Positions 14,901-21,836 of a DNA stretch of 64,000 bases are shown here, piece after piece. A model generated the notes under the pieces. That model worked only from the letters and a program-made list of their open reading frames with translations. It ran no database searches and had not been told where the DNA came from. A program made the translations under genes and the position numbers. Source of the stretch: Streptomyces lomondensis (GTDB lineage Bacteria > Actinomycetota > Actinomycetes > Streptomycetales > Streptomycetaceae); contig NZ_BMWC01000004.1 of assembly GCF_014651035.1 (NCBI RefSeq), positions 651,613-715,612 on the forward strand, given 5' to 3'. Each line of letters starts with the position of its first letter. Position 1 is the first letter of the stretch.

Positions 14901-15887
14901 GTGTCCCGCATCCTGATCACCACCGACTACCTCCATCCCGGCGACGAGGCCGACGAGTACCTTCGCAGGCACGGCCACACGACGGTCCACGCACCGCTGG
15001 TCGGCCGCCGCGACCCGGAGCACCTCGTGGCCGCCCTCGACGGGATCGACGCCGCGCTCGTCGGGAACGAGCCCATGACCGCCGAGGTGCTGTCCCGAGC
15101 GCGCCGCCTGCGCGTCATCGTGCGCACCGGCGTGGGCTACGACTCCATCGACATCGCCGCCGCGGGAAAGCTCGGCATCACGGTGAGCAATCTGCCGGGG
15201 ATCAACGCCAACGCCGTGGCCGAGTACACCATCGGTCTGCTGCTGGCCGCGGCACGGGGACTGGTGCACAGCGCGAGGGGAGTCGAGGCCGGCGCCTGGC
15301 CCAGGCAGGACGGTCGTGAACTGCGCGGGTCGACGCTCGGTCTGCTCGGATACGGGGCGGCCGCGCGCGCCGTCGTGCCTCTGGCTCAGGCATTCGGCAT
15401 GCGCGTGCTCTGCACGACCGGTGTGCCAGAGAACCTGCGTACCGATCCGTCGGTGCGGTTCGTCGAGCTGCCCGAACTGCTGGACACCGCCGACTACTTC
15501 TCGGTGCACACCGCGCTCACGCCACGGACGCGAGGTCTCCTGGGTGCTGCTGCCTTCCGCCGGATGAAACCGACCGCGGTCCTGGTCAACACCGCGCGGG
15601 GAGCGATCGTCGACGATCGGGCCCTGGTCGATGCCGTCCGCGAGGGACAGATCGCCGGAGCGGCTCTCGACGTGGTGAGCGACGAACCGCTCGCCGCCGA
15701 CAGTCCGTTGCGGAACGTGGACGGGATCGTCGTCTACTCCCACCTCGCGGGGCAGACCGCCGAAGCCCGGGCCGCCACCGGCCGCGAGGGCGCGGCGGAG
15801 CTGGTGGCCGCCCTCGGGGGACACCCGCGGTTCCTCGTGAACGCTCACCTGCTGCCGGAGACCCGCACCGGCGAGAGATCCGGCTGA
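14901..15887 (+). CDS. D-2-hydroxyacid dehydrogenase (phosphoglycerate dehydrogenase-like)
   Basis: The 328-residue enzyme has the family layout: a substrate-binding lobe with IVRTGVGYDSIDIAA and NLPGINANAVAEYTIGLLLA, an NAD-binding lobe with LGLLGYGAAARAV, then catalytic Arg in NTARGAIVDDRAL, Glu in SDEPL and His in YSHLAGQTAEA. The dinucleotide loop reads GYGAAA where GxGxxG is usual; a small Ala in the last position is tolerated in some members. It interconverts a D-2-hydroxyacid and a 2-oxoacid with NAD(H). It lies 18 bp after the MFS gene and 43 bp before the AtuA gene, so it probably oxidises the transported compound or an early intermediate. Confidence 0.9.
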   Translation: MSRILITTDYLHPGDEADEYLRRHGHTTVHAPLVGRRDPEHLVAALDGIDAALVGNEPMTAEVLSRARRLRVIVRTGVGYDSIDIAAAGKLGITVSNLPGINANAVAEYTIGLLLAAARGLVHSARGVEAGAWPRQDGRELRGSTLGLLGYGAAARAVVPLAQAFGMRVLCTTGVPENLRTDPSVRFVELPELLDTADYFSVHTALTPRTRGLLGAAAFRRMKPTAVLVNTARGAIVDDRALVDAVREGQIAGAALDVVSDEPLAADSPLRNVDGIVVYSHLAGQTAEARAATGREGAAELVAALGGHPRFLVNAHLLPETRTGERSG

Positions 15888-15930
15888 CACCTGCCCGCCT
15901 GCTGCCCCCACCGATCAGGAAGAAGAAACC

Positions 15931-17331
15931 ATGCACAAGGAATTGGACGACAAGGAACCGGTCGGCTCCGTCAAGGTCATGGCGCCGACAGGCATGCTCG
16001 GAGCCGGATTTCCCGAGGCCACGATCGACCGCGGCCTCGAACTGGGTGCCGATGTGATCTCCGTCGACGGTGGGAGCACCGACTCCGGCCCCTACTACCT
16101 CGGTTCGTCGCAGCCCAAGACCACGCGTGCGGCGGTCGCCCGCGACCTGCGTGTGCTGCTGAGGGCCGCGGCACGTGCCAACATCCCGCTGATCGTGGGT
16201 TCGTGCGGCACCAGCGGCACCGACGACGGTGTCGACTGGGTCGCCGGCATCGTCACCGAGATCCTGGCGGACGAGGGACTGGACCTGCGGGTCGCGCGGA
16301 TCTACAGCGAGCAGGACGCCAACGCACTCAAGGAGCGCCTGGAGTCCGGCCACATCCACCCGTTGCCTCCCCACGGAGACCTGGAGCCCGAGACGCTCGA
16401 GAGCTGCACCCACATCGTGGGCATGATGGGGCATGAGCCGATCGTCGCCGCGCTCGAAGCCGGCGCCCAGGTCGTGCTGGCGGGCCGCGCCACCGACACG
16501 GCCGTCGCGGCCGCCTACGCCCTCATGAAGGGCATGCCGGCCGGACCGACGTGGCACGCCGCCAAGATCGTGGAATGCGGCGGCCAGTGCACCAGCAACC
16601 CGCGTGCCGGTGGGGTGCTGGCCACCATCGACGCCGGCGGCTTCACCATCGAGCCGCTCGACCCGGCCGTGGCCTGCACACCGATCCTGGTCGCCGCCCA
16701 CATGCTCTACGAGACCGTGAACCCCTTCCGGATGCGTGAACCCGACGGCACTCTGGACGTCGGAGAAGCCACCTACGCGGCACTCGACGACCGCACGGTG
16801 CGCGTCGAGGGCTCGCGGTTCCACGTCGCCGACCAGCACACCGTCAAGCTGGAGGGCGCGAGGATCACCGGGTACGAGACGATGTCGTTCAGCGCCATCC
16901 GAGATCCTCACATCCTCGCGCACATCGAGGACTGGGCCCGCCTGCTGCGCCTGATGATCAGCCAGCGGGTGGAGCAGACACTCGGCCTCCGCGAGGACGA
17001 GTACGCCTTCGACATACGCCTGTACGGCTACAACGCGGTACTGAAGGACCGCGACCCGGCCCAGGGCCCGCCCCGTGAGGTGGGAGTCATGCTGCTCGTC
17101 GAAGCGCCGGACCAGGAGACGGCCACAGCCGTGGCGAAGGTCGCCAACCCGTTGATGCTGCATCTGCCGACAGCCGACATGAACTACCTGCCCAGCCTCG
17201 CCTTCGCGACCTCCCCGGCCGAGGTCGAGCGCGGGCCCGCGTACGAGTTCGTACTGCATCACGTCGTCGACAGCGTCACTCCCACCGACATGTTCCGTAT
17301 CGAGATCGAGGAGACCGTGCACCATGGCTGA
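15931..17331 (+). CDS. AtuA-family protein (DUF1446 domain), large component
   Basis: This 466-residue protein matches the N-terminal domain family of AtuA (acyclic terpene utilisation). Recognisable parts are VMAPTGMLGAGFPEATIDRG, DVISVDGGSTDSGPYYLG, IVGSCGTSGTDDGVDWVAG, VLAGRATDTAVAAAYALMKG and CGGQCTSNPRAG. The C-terminal third (FDIRLYGYNAVLKDRDP) is typical of stand-alone bacterial members. Its chemistry is not established. Its stop overlaps the start of the DUF4387 gene by 8 bp, and the two domains are fused in other proteins, so they should form one enzyme. The start at 15931 follows AGGAAGAAG. The context suggests a catabolic step on a hydroxyacid. Confidence 0.85.
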   Translation: MHKELDDKEPVGSVKVMAPTGMLGAGFPEATIDRGLELGADVISVDGGSTDSGPYYLGSSQPKTTRAAVARDLRVLLRAAARANIPLIVGSCGTSGTDDGVDWVAGIVTEILADEGLDLRVARIYSEQDANALKERLESGHIHPLPPHGDLEPETLESCTHIVGMMGHEPIVAALEAGAQVVLAGRATDTAVAAAYALMKGMPAGPTWHAAKIVECGGQCTSNPRAGGVLATIDAGGFTIEPLDPAVACTPILVAAHMLYETVNPFRMREPDGTLDVGEATYAALDDRTVRVEGSRFHVADQHTVKLEGARITGYETMSFSAIRDPHILAHIEDWARLLRLMISQRVEQTLGLREDEYAFDIRLYGYNAVLKDRDPAQGPPREVGVMLLVEAPDQETATAVAKVANPLMLHLPTADMNYLPSLAFATSPAEVERGPAYEFVLHHVVDSVTPTDMFRIEIEETVHHG

Positions 17332-17656
17332 GACGGGCCCTACCACCCTCGGGGACCTGGCATTCGAGGTCCGCTCCAAGAACGCCGGGCCGTTCTGGAT
17401 CACGATGGAGCTGTTCATGCGCGATGCCGAGGGCTACGGCATCGCGGCCGACGCCGCGTTCCTCAACGAGCGCACCGTCGCCGAGCTCTACGGAGTCGAC
17501 GAGACCCGGATACAGATGTTCCGCATTCCGTCGCTGAACGTCGTGAAGATCTCCTTCCCGCGTCCCGTCGGCCAAGGTTCGCTCCGCGACCGTGACATCC
17601 ACTCCGGGCAGCAGCATGTGCCCTTGGCGATGCTGCCCGTACCCACAGCCTGTTGA
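17324..17656 (+). CDS. DUF4387 protein, small partner of AtuA-family component
   Basis: The 110-residue protein reads as DUF4387: LAFEVRSKNAGPFWITMELF near the start, then AELYGVDETRIQMFRIPSLN and VVKISFPRP, ending with the conserved GSLRDRDIHSGQQHVPL. This domain equals the C-terminal domain of longer AtuA proteins. The 8-bp overlap with the preceding gene (ATGGCTGA) indicates translational coupling and a stoichiometric complex. The last gene of this operon, it is followed by a promoter for the next unit. Function is unknown beyond the association. Confidence 0.85.
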   Translation: MAETGPTTLGDLAFEVRSKNAGPFWITMELFMRDAEGYGIAADAAFLNERTVAELYGVDETRIQMFRIPSLNVVKISFPRPVGQGSLRDRDIHSGQQHVPLAMLPVPTAC

Positions 17657-17684
17657 CGACCTGAGTTAACGGCGATAAGTTAAC
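17653..17684 (+). promoter_or_regulatory. Promoter with overlapping TTAAC-N8-GTTAA operator
   Basis: A -35-like TTGACG (17653-17658) is followed, 17 bases on, by a -10-like TAAGTT (17676-17681). Two copies of AGTTAAC (17664-17670 and 17678-17684) fill the spacer and overlap the -10 box, forming the inverted repeat TTAAC-N8-GTTAA. A repressor bound here would block RNA polymerase. The downstream unit is a thioesterase gene followed by a TetR gene, so the TetR protein is the obvious candidate, acting on its own operon. The thioesterase GTG at 17711 follows GGACGGGAG. Confidence 0.55.
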
Positions 17685-17710
17685 GCCACTAATCTGGACG
17701 GGAGTCGCCG

Positions 17711-18115
17711 GTGCTCACACGTGAAACCGAGGACGTCTACGCGCTCGCGCCGTATGCCAAGACGCTCGGAGTCGTATTCGAGGAGATGACGAAGGCCGGC
17801 GTTCGAGGCAGGTTGGCGCACGATCTCTCGCTGTCCACGGTGGGCGGCGGCCTCCACGGAGGGGCTTTGATGGGGCTCGCCGATGTGTGTGCTGCCGTGT
17901 GCGCCGCCCTCAACGGTCCAGTCGGCGCTGCACCGGCCACTGTCGAATCGAGCACCCATTTCCTCCGGCCGGCACGCACAGGCGTCGTAGCGACGGCGCG
18001 TCCCTTGCGCTTGGGGCGCAATAACGTCATCGAGGTCGACGTCCATGACGACCAGGGCGAACTGTGCGTCCGGGTGACCCAGGTGGTCACGACCATCAAG
18101 CCGAAGGAATCCTGA
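17711..18115 (+). CDS. PaaI-type hotdog-fold thioesterase
   Basis: The 134-residue protein has the single hotdog domain of the PaaI/YbdB thioesterases. Its central helix starts GGGLHGGALMGLADVCAAV, with the HGG motif and the following Asp of the catalytic helix. The beta strands are recognisable in ATVESSTHFLRPARTGVVAT and LRLGRNNVIEVDVHDDQGEL. Members hydrolyse acyl- or aryl-CoA thioesters. It starts with GTG at 17711 and is followed 16 bp later by a TetR gene, making a two-gene unit behind a clear operator. The acyl group is unknown. The phenylacetate genes lie 25 kb away, so a direct link to them is not supported. Confidence 0.85.
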   Translation: MLTRETEDVYALAPYAKTLGVVFEEMTKAGVRGRLAHDLSLSTVGGGLHGGALMGLADVCAAVCAALNGPVGAAPATVESSTHFLRPARTGVVATARPLRLGRNNVIEVDVHDDQGELCVRVTQVVTTIKPKES

Positions 18116-18131
18116 TGCGTCGTCGAGATCT

Positions 18132-18776
18132 GTGACCGGCTCCAGAGTTCGTGCCGCCAAGGGCCAGGGTGGTCTCCTCCGGAACCAGCTGCTCGACATT
18201 GCCGGCCGGCTGCTCGAAAGCGGTGGCGCGGACGCTCTCACGATCCGGGCGGTGGCAACGAGCGCGGGAGTCAGCCCGCCGGCCGTCTATCTCCACTTCG
18301 CGTCGAAGAGGGAACTCGTACATGCCACGTGCCTGCGTGTGTGGGATTCACTGTTCGCCGAGTTGGAAGCAGTCTCCCGGGCGGTTCCTGATCCCGTGAC
18401 GGCGCTGTATGAGACCTGCGTCGCCTATATCGCATTCGGACTTCGTCACCCTTCCCAGTACCGCTTGGTGATGGCCGGCGAGGCCACCGAGGCCAGCCGC
18501 CGGAACGAAGACGCGTGCTTCCGCTATTTCCGGGACAAGGTCACAGCCTGCCTTGACGCGGGGGTGCCGATCGAAAGCAAGACCGAAACAGCCAGACTGC
18601 TGTGCGCCGGCGTGCACGGGGCGGTCTCTCTTCTGATCCACCAAGAGCATGACGCATGGCCACCGGACACCGATCAGTACGTCAGACGGGCGGCGTCCGC
18701 GGCCGTCCACGGCGCTCTGCTCACTGCCTCCGGCGCGACCAGGCCCTCGATGGCTGGTGTCACGCGGTCGGGCTGA
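18132..18776 (+). CDS. TetR-family transcriptional regulator
   Basis: The 214-residue protein has an N-terminal TetR helix-turn-helix (LLDIAGRLLESGGADALTIR, AVATSAGVSPPAVYLHFASK, RELVHATCLR). The ligand domain contains YIAFGLRHPSQYRLVM and ends CAGVHGAVSLLIHQE. That arrangement matches the WHG-type C-terminal domain, including the xHG turn (GVHGAVS). It starts with GTG 16 bp after the thioesterase gene. It most likely represses the promoter at 17653-17684 and is released by a CoA ester or acid that the thioesterase handles; that is inference from the layout. Confidence 0.9.
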   Translation: MTGSRVRAAKGQGGLLRNQLLDIAGRLLESGGADALTIRAVATSAGVSPPAVYLHFASKRELVHATCLRVWDSLFAELEAVSRAVPDPVTALYETCVAYIAFGLRHPSQYRLVMAGEATEASRRNEDACFRYFRDKVTACLDAGVPIESKTETARLLCAGVHGAVSLLIHQEHDAWPPDTDQYVRRAASAAVHGALLTASGATRPSMAGVTRSG

Positions 18777-18799
18777 CCCCCGTCCGGGAACCACGTCGA

Positions 18800-19177
18800 T
18801 CACCGCCCGGCCGTGGCGGCCGGGGAAGCCGGGGCAGGGCCTCGCTCAGGGATGGCCCCTCTGGAGGGCGGAGCCTGGCTGGCGGGGGAAGCCGGCGCCG
18901 GAGACGTGGGCGGGTTCACCGAATGTGGGGGAGTGCCGGCCGGACGGGCCGGGCTGTCCGACGTGCTGTTCGTGACGGCGAACAATGCGCAGGCAGCAGC
19001 CGCGGCCAGACCCAACAGCACAAGGGCGGTGCGGCGAAGGGGAAGGGACCACCGACTGGGCGCAGCGGGAAGGAGGGCAGGCCGCAGCTGTCCCGAATCG
19101 ACGGTGTCGGCCCGGGCGGCGAGAGCCTCGCGCAGCCGCTGCTCGATCGCCTCGTGGTGGGTCCGGCTGCGGCTCAT
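18800..19177 (-). CDS. Hypothetical single-pass membrane protein next to ECF sigma factor
   Basis: The 125-residue protein starts MSRSRTHHEAIEQRLREALA, a charged cytoplasmic helix of about 45 residues. One membrane helix follows (TALVLLGLAAAAACALFAV) and then a Pro/Ala/Ser-rich outside tail (PPTSPAPASPASQAPP) to the end. It belongs to no family I can name. Its position behind an ECF sigma gene on the same strand, with a short cytoplasmic part and a single helix, is what one expects of an anti-sigma-like or signalling partner. It lacks the zinc-binding HxxxCxxC motif of classical anti-sigma factors. A 23-codon coding stretch between it and the sigma gene has ATGA overlaps at both ends. Confidence 0.55.
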   Translation of the reverse strand: MSRSRTHHEAIEQRLREALAARADTVDSGQLRPALLPAAPSRWSLPLRRTALVLLGLAAAAACALFAVTNSTSDSPARPAGTPPHSVNPPTSPAPASPASQAPPSRGAIPERGPAPASPAATAGR

Positions 19178-19241
19178 CGCCCGTTCTCCGCGAGGTGCCG
19201 GCAGCGGTATGGACGAGAGCGCGGCTGAGAGGGGTGGCCGG

Positions 19242-19856
19242 TCATCGGGGTATCTCCTCCAGTTGTCTGCCGAGAGCGTCCAGGGCCCGGCTGACGGTGG
19301 ACTTGACCGTCCCGCGGGAGACGCCGAGGGTGTCGGCGATCTGTGCTTCGGTGAGGTCGGACCAGTAGCGCAGCACCAAGACCTCGCGCTGCCGACGTGT
19401 GAGACGCCGCAACGCGTCGATCACTTCCTGATGCGTCTCGGCGAGGAGCACGCTCTGGTCGGCGGACGGGAACTGGCCTTCCCGCTCGGGGACGTAGGCG
19501 CGAGCCGTACGGCGTCGGCGCAGAACGGAGCGAGCCGCGTTGACCACGCAGGTTCGCAGGTACGCCTCGGAGTCGTCCAGGCCGGCGAGCCGCCGGCCGT
19601 GGCGGCGCAGGAGCGCGGTGAAGGCGTCCTGTACGACGTCCTCCGCCGTGGGAAGGTCGTCCACCAGAAGCAGTGCCAGCCGCACCAGCGCCAGCCGACG
19701 GTGGTGGTAGAGCTCGCTGAAGCTGTGGTCGTCCCCGGCTGCGGCCGTGCCGGTGGGCAGCGTCTTGAACTGCCCCTCACCGCCGTCCTTCTGACTGGTC
19801 AGTGAAAGCAGAGTGAGTCCGCCGCCGAACAAGGGGCGTCCCAGCCTGCGCATGCT
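19242..19856 (-). CDS. ECF RNA polymerase sigma factor, SigE-like (actinobacterial) subfamily
   Basis: About 204 residues from the ATG at 19856, which follows GGCGGAG; a longer frame upstream lacks family sequence. Region 2 reads FSELYHHRRLALVRLALLLV, AEDVVQDAFTALLRRHGRRL and SEAYLRTCVVNAARSVLRRR. Region 4 reads LRRLTRRQREVLVLRYWSDL and TEAQIADTLGVSRGTVKSTV. There is no C-terminal extension. ECF factors direct RNA polymerase to promoters of the GGAAC/CGTC type. A sequence of that form sits before the divergently placed repeat protein gene at 20420, which is therefore a likely target. Confidence 0.9.
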   Translation of the reverse strand, partial: SMRRLGRPLFGGGLTLLSLTSQKDGGEGQFKTLPTGTAAAGDDHSFSELYHHRRLALVRLALLLVDDLPTAEDVVQDAFTALLRRHGRRLAGLDDSEAYLRTCVVNAARSVLRRRRTARAYVPEREGQFPSADQSVLLAETHQEVIDALRRLTRRQREVLVLRYWSDLTEAQIADTLGVSRGTVKSTVSRALDALGRQLEEIPR

Positions 19857-20054
19857 CCGCCACCAGGTGACCGACGGTGCGGCGGTGGGGATCGTCGCTG
19901 TTCTCACGTGTCTCCTGGACGTCGCGGTACCGGTCTGTCCACCCGGACCCCGGGTGGACAGACCGTGCTGCCGGCCCCGAGCCGGGCAGCGTGCCATCAC
20001 GTGGTGGCGCCGAACGACCTACGGCCGGTCAGCGAGCCAGAACGCCGGAGGGCC

Positions 20055-20420
20055 TCACTGGGCCGGAGCCGCGAACTTCACCGGCTGGGCGGGCTTGGCG
20101 TCCTCCGGGACGTCCGTCTCGGACCCGGGCACATAGGGCTGGGCGGGCTTCGCGTCCTCCGGGACGTCCGTCTCCGAGACCGAGGCGGGCGTCTCGGACC
20201 CGGGCACGTAGGGCTTGGCGTGTTTCCCGGTGGACGTGGACGTCACGGGAGAGGCCGCGCGAGCCTTCTCGGCCTCGGTGGGAGCATCCGCCGTGGCGCT
20301 GTCGGCGTGGGCCGTGAAGGCTCCACCGAGGGCCAGCGCGGCGCCCACAACTGAGACGCCCAGCGCGGCGCGAACCCGGCCCGGGCGGGAGCTGCGGACA
20401 GCGGCGTGACGTACTGACAT
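20055..20420 (-). CDS. Small secreted protein with 18-residue C-terminal repeats
   Basis: The 121-residue product begins with a clear signal peptide: basic MSVRHAAVRSSRPGRVR, hydrophobic AALGVSVVGAALALGGAF, and cleavage after AHA in TAHADS. The mature part is short, acidic and low in complexity. Its C-terminal half carries two copies of an 18-residue unit (ETDVPEDAKPAQPYVPGS type) and partial copies around them (KPYVPGSETPA). No family is recognised. Pro/Glu-rich repeats of this kind suggest an extended spacer or a wall-associated peptide. It lies upstream of the ECF sigma gene on the same strand and has an ECF-like promoter. Confidence 0.65.
   Translation of the reverse strand: MSVRHAAVRSSRPGRVRAALGVSVVGAALALGGAFTAHADSATADAPTEAEKARAASPVTSTSTGKHAKPYVPGSETPASVSETDVPEDAKPAQPYVPGSETDVPEDAKPAQPVKFAAPAQ
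20083..20174. repeat. Two copies of a 38-bp direct repeat within the secreted-protein gene
   Basis: The copies at 20083-20120 and 20137-20174 differ at one base and start 54 bp apart, so the period is 18 codons and the reading frame is kept. They encode the repeated DVPEDAKPAQP segments. The near-identity at DNA level suggests a recent duplication or repeat slippage, and the copy number may vary between strains. Confidence 0.75.
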
Positions 20421-20518
20421 GTTCGGTCCTCGAATCGTCGGTCGTGGTCTGCTGGGCTGACCGTCCGTCATGGGTGGCTTCCATGCGGGGCCCCTTGCTG
20501 GAGGCGCATCCACTCCGA

Positions 20519-20545
20519 CAGACGTCCGAAGGTCCTGGAGGTTGC
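20519..20545 (-). promoter_or_regulatory. Candidate ECF-sigma promoter for the secreted repeat protein
   Basis: On the minus strand GCAAC (20545-20541) is followed after exactly 16 bases by CGTCTG (20524-20519). ECF promoters of the SigE/SigR type have GGAAC or close variants and CGTC(T) with a 15-17 base spacer. The expected start site is about 90 bases before the ATG at 20420. The nearby ECF sigma gene is the natural candidate to use it. Confidence 0.4.
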
Positions 20546-20701
20546 TGGTCGAGCGACACAGGTACGTGCGAAATTCAGTGATCTGCGTCACTGAGAACCG
20601 GGGGGAGTCGCCGGGCTGGGTTCCGGGTGAACTTCCGGACGGCAGCGACCGTTGTACCGGACGCAGCGCATCGCACACACGACGAAACGAGGGGGTTTGC
20701 G

Positions 20702-21502
20702 GTGACAGATCTGACGGCCGCGGTCGAATCGGTGGAGCAGCTCTCCACAGTCTGGCGCGCCATGGTGCTCGACCGGGACGACAACGCGGACGTACGGGAC
20801 CTGCCGGGTGTCGCCGTCCGCTGGGCCGACTGCCGCTTCGCCTTCTGGAACGCGGTGACACTGACCGACGTCGGGGCGGACGCGGCACTGCTCGGACAGC
20901 GCCTGGGGCAAGCGGCGGACATCATGCGGTCCAAGAAGCAGCCGGGCTTCCTGTGGCTCTTCGAGGACCTGCTCGCCGACGACGCGCGCGCGGCACTGGA
21001 CGAGGCGGCAGCGCGCGCGGGCCTGGCCTACGCCTTCCCCGGCACCGGCATGGCAGGCGACCTGCTGCCGATCCCCGAACCGCACCATCCCGACCTGACG
21101 TTCGAGCGGGTGACCACCGACGGACACCTGCGGGCCTACGCGGACATCAACTCGCGTGCCTACGGCTTTCCTCTGGAGGAGGGGCGCGACGGCATCGTCG
21201 GCTCCACGCTGTGGAAGAAGGAGGTGTACGCCTACCTGGCCCTGCGGGACGGTGACCCGGTCGCCTGCGCCGCGACGGTCGAGGCGGAGGGCCGCCTGTT
21301 CGTCGTGCTCGTCGCCACCGAACCGGACGCGCAGCGCCGGGGATACGGCGAGGCGGTGACCCGCAAGGCGCTGTATGAAGGCGCCCGCGCGACCGGACTG
21401 ACCCGCGCCACTCTCCACGCGACCGCCGCCGGGGCACCCGTGTATCCGCGGATCGGCTTCGAGCCGAACACGCCGATGCGCTTCTACGGGCTGGCGGGCT
21501 GA
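20702..21502 (+). CDS. GNAT-family N-acetyltransferase
   Basis: About 266 residues from the GTG at 20702, which follows GAGGGGGTTTGC. The C-terminal 130 residues form the GNAT fold. A strand-helix region around LTFERVTTDGHLRAYADINS leads to the acetyl-CoA loop VVLVATEPDAQRRGYGEAVT (Q/RxxGxG/A type) and the closing ALYEGARATGLTRATLHATA, VYPRIGFEP. The N-terminal half (FAFWNAVTLTDVGAD, KKQPGFLWLFEDLL) is a helical and beta extension seen in actinobacterial GNAT proteins of unknown substrate. It stands alone, divergent from the secreted-protein gene. Confidence 0.85.
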   Translation: MTDLTAAVESVEQLSTVWRAMVLDRDDNADVRDLPGVAVRWADCRFAFWNAVTLTDVGADAALLGQRLGQAADIMRSKKQPGFLWLFEDLLADDARAALDEAAARAGLAYAFPGTGMAGDLLPIPEPHHPDLTFERVTTDGHLRAYADINSRAYGFPLEEGRDGIVGSTLWKKEVYAYLALRDGDPVACAATVEAEGRLFVVLVATEPDAQRRGYGEAVTRKALYEGARATGLTRATLHATAAGAPVYPRIGFEPNTPMRFYGLAG

Positions 21503-21544
21503 GCCGCCGACGGGTGTCGTCCTCCTCGCCGGGCGTGATCGTCC

Positions 21545-21745
21545 CTCCACGGGCGTCGACACGCTCACCGGCGAGGGCCTGGTCGACCAGGTGCCCGGCT
21601 ACGGCTACTACGCGGCCAAGGTCGCCCAGGAGAACGCCGTGCGCGGCAGCGGCGTGCCGTACGGCATCGTGCGCGCCCCCCAGTTCTTCGGGGCCGCAGC
21701 CGCTCGAACGCGTCCGCGGCCGTGTCCAGCGCGTCGTCGGTGAGG
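21545..21745 (+). pseudogene. NAD(P)-binding (NmrA-like SDR) oxidoreductase fragment
   Basis: One plus-strand frame reads GYGYYAAKVAQENAVRGSG followed by VPYGIVRAPQFFG. This is the catalytic helix and following strand of atypical SDR/NmrA-like proteins (YYxAKxxQE...SGxPYxIxRxxQFF). Likeness starts at about 21545 and stops abruptly after FFG near 21690, where the frame runs into unrelated sequence and ends. Neither the nucleotide-binding N-terminus nor the C-terminus is present. It abuts a regulator fragment on the other strand. Confidence 0.5.
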
Positions 21746-21762
21746 GGCTCGTGCTGGTCCAT
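21694..21762 (-). pseudogene. ArsR-like regulator, N-terminal fragment
   Basis: The minus-strand frame starting at 21762 reads MDQHEPLTDDALDTAADAFE, then RLR, and then loses any likeness. The first 20 residues look like the start of actinobacterial ArsR regulators, where LLASPTRLHLVWLL would follow. It ends where the oxidoreductase fragment on the plus strand begins to be recognisable. ArsR and NmrA-like genes are often divergent neighbours, so the two fragments may be the scar of one deletion. Confidence 0.3.
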
Positions 21763-21836
21763 GTGCCGCTGCCTCCGCGGGGCGATCGTCGTGCCTCAGG
21801 CAGTACGTCCGCCGGAGTGCGCGGACGCCGCGCCGC

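Noticed and set aside
17711..18115. Thioesterase PaaI of the phenylacetate pathway
   Set aside because: The fold matches, but the gene is 25 kb from paaABCDE, has its own TetR and operator, and lacks the PaaR-like sites.
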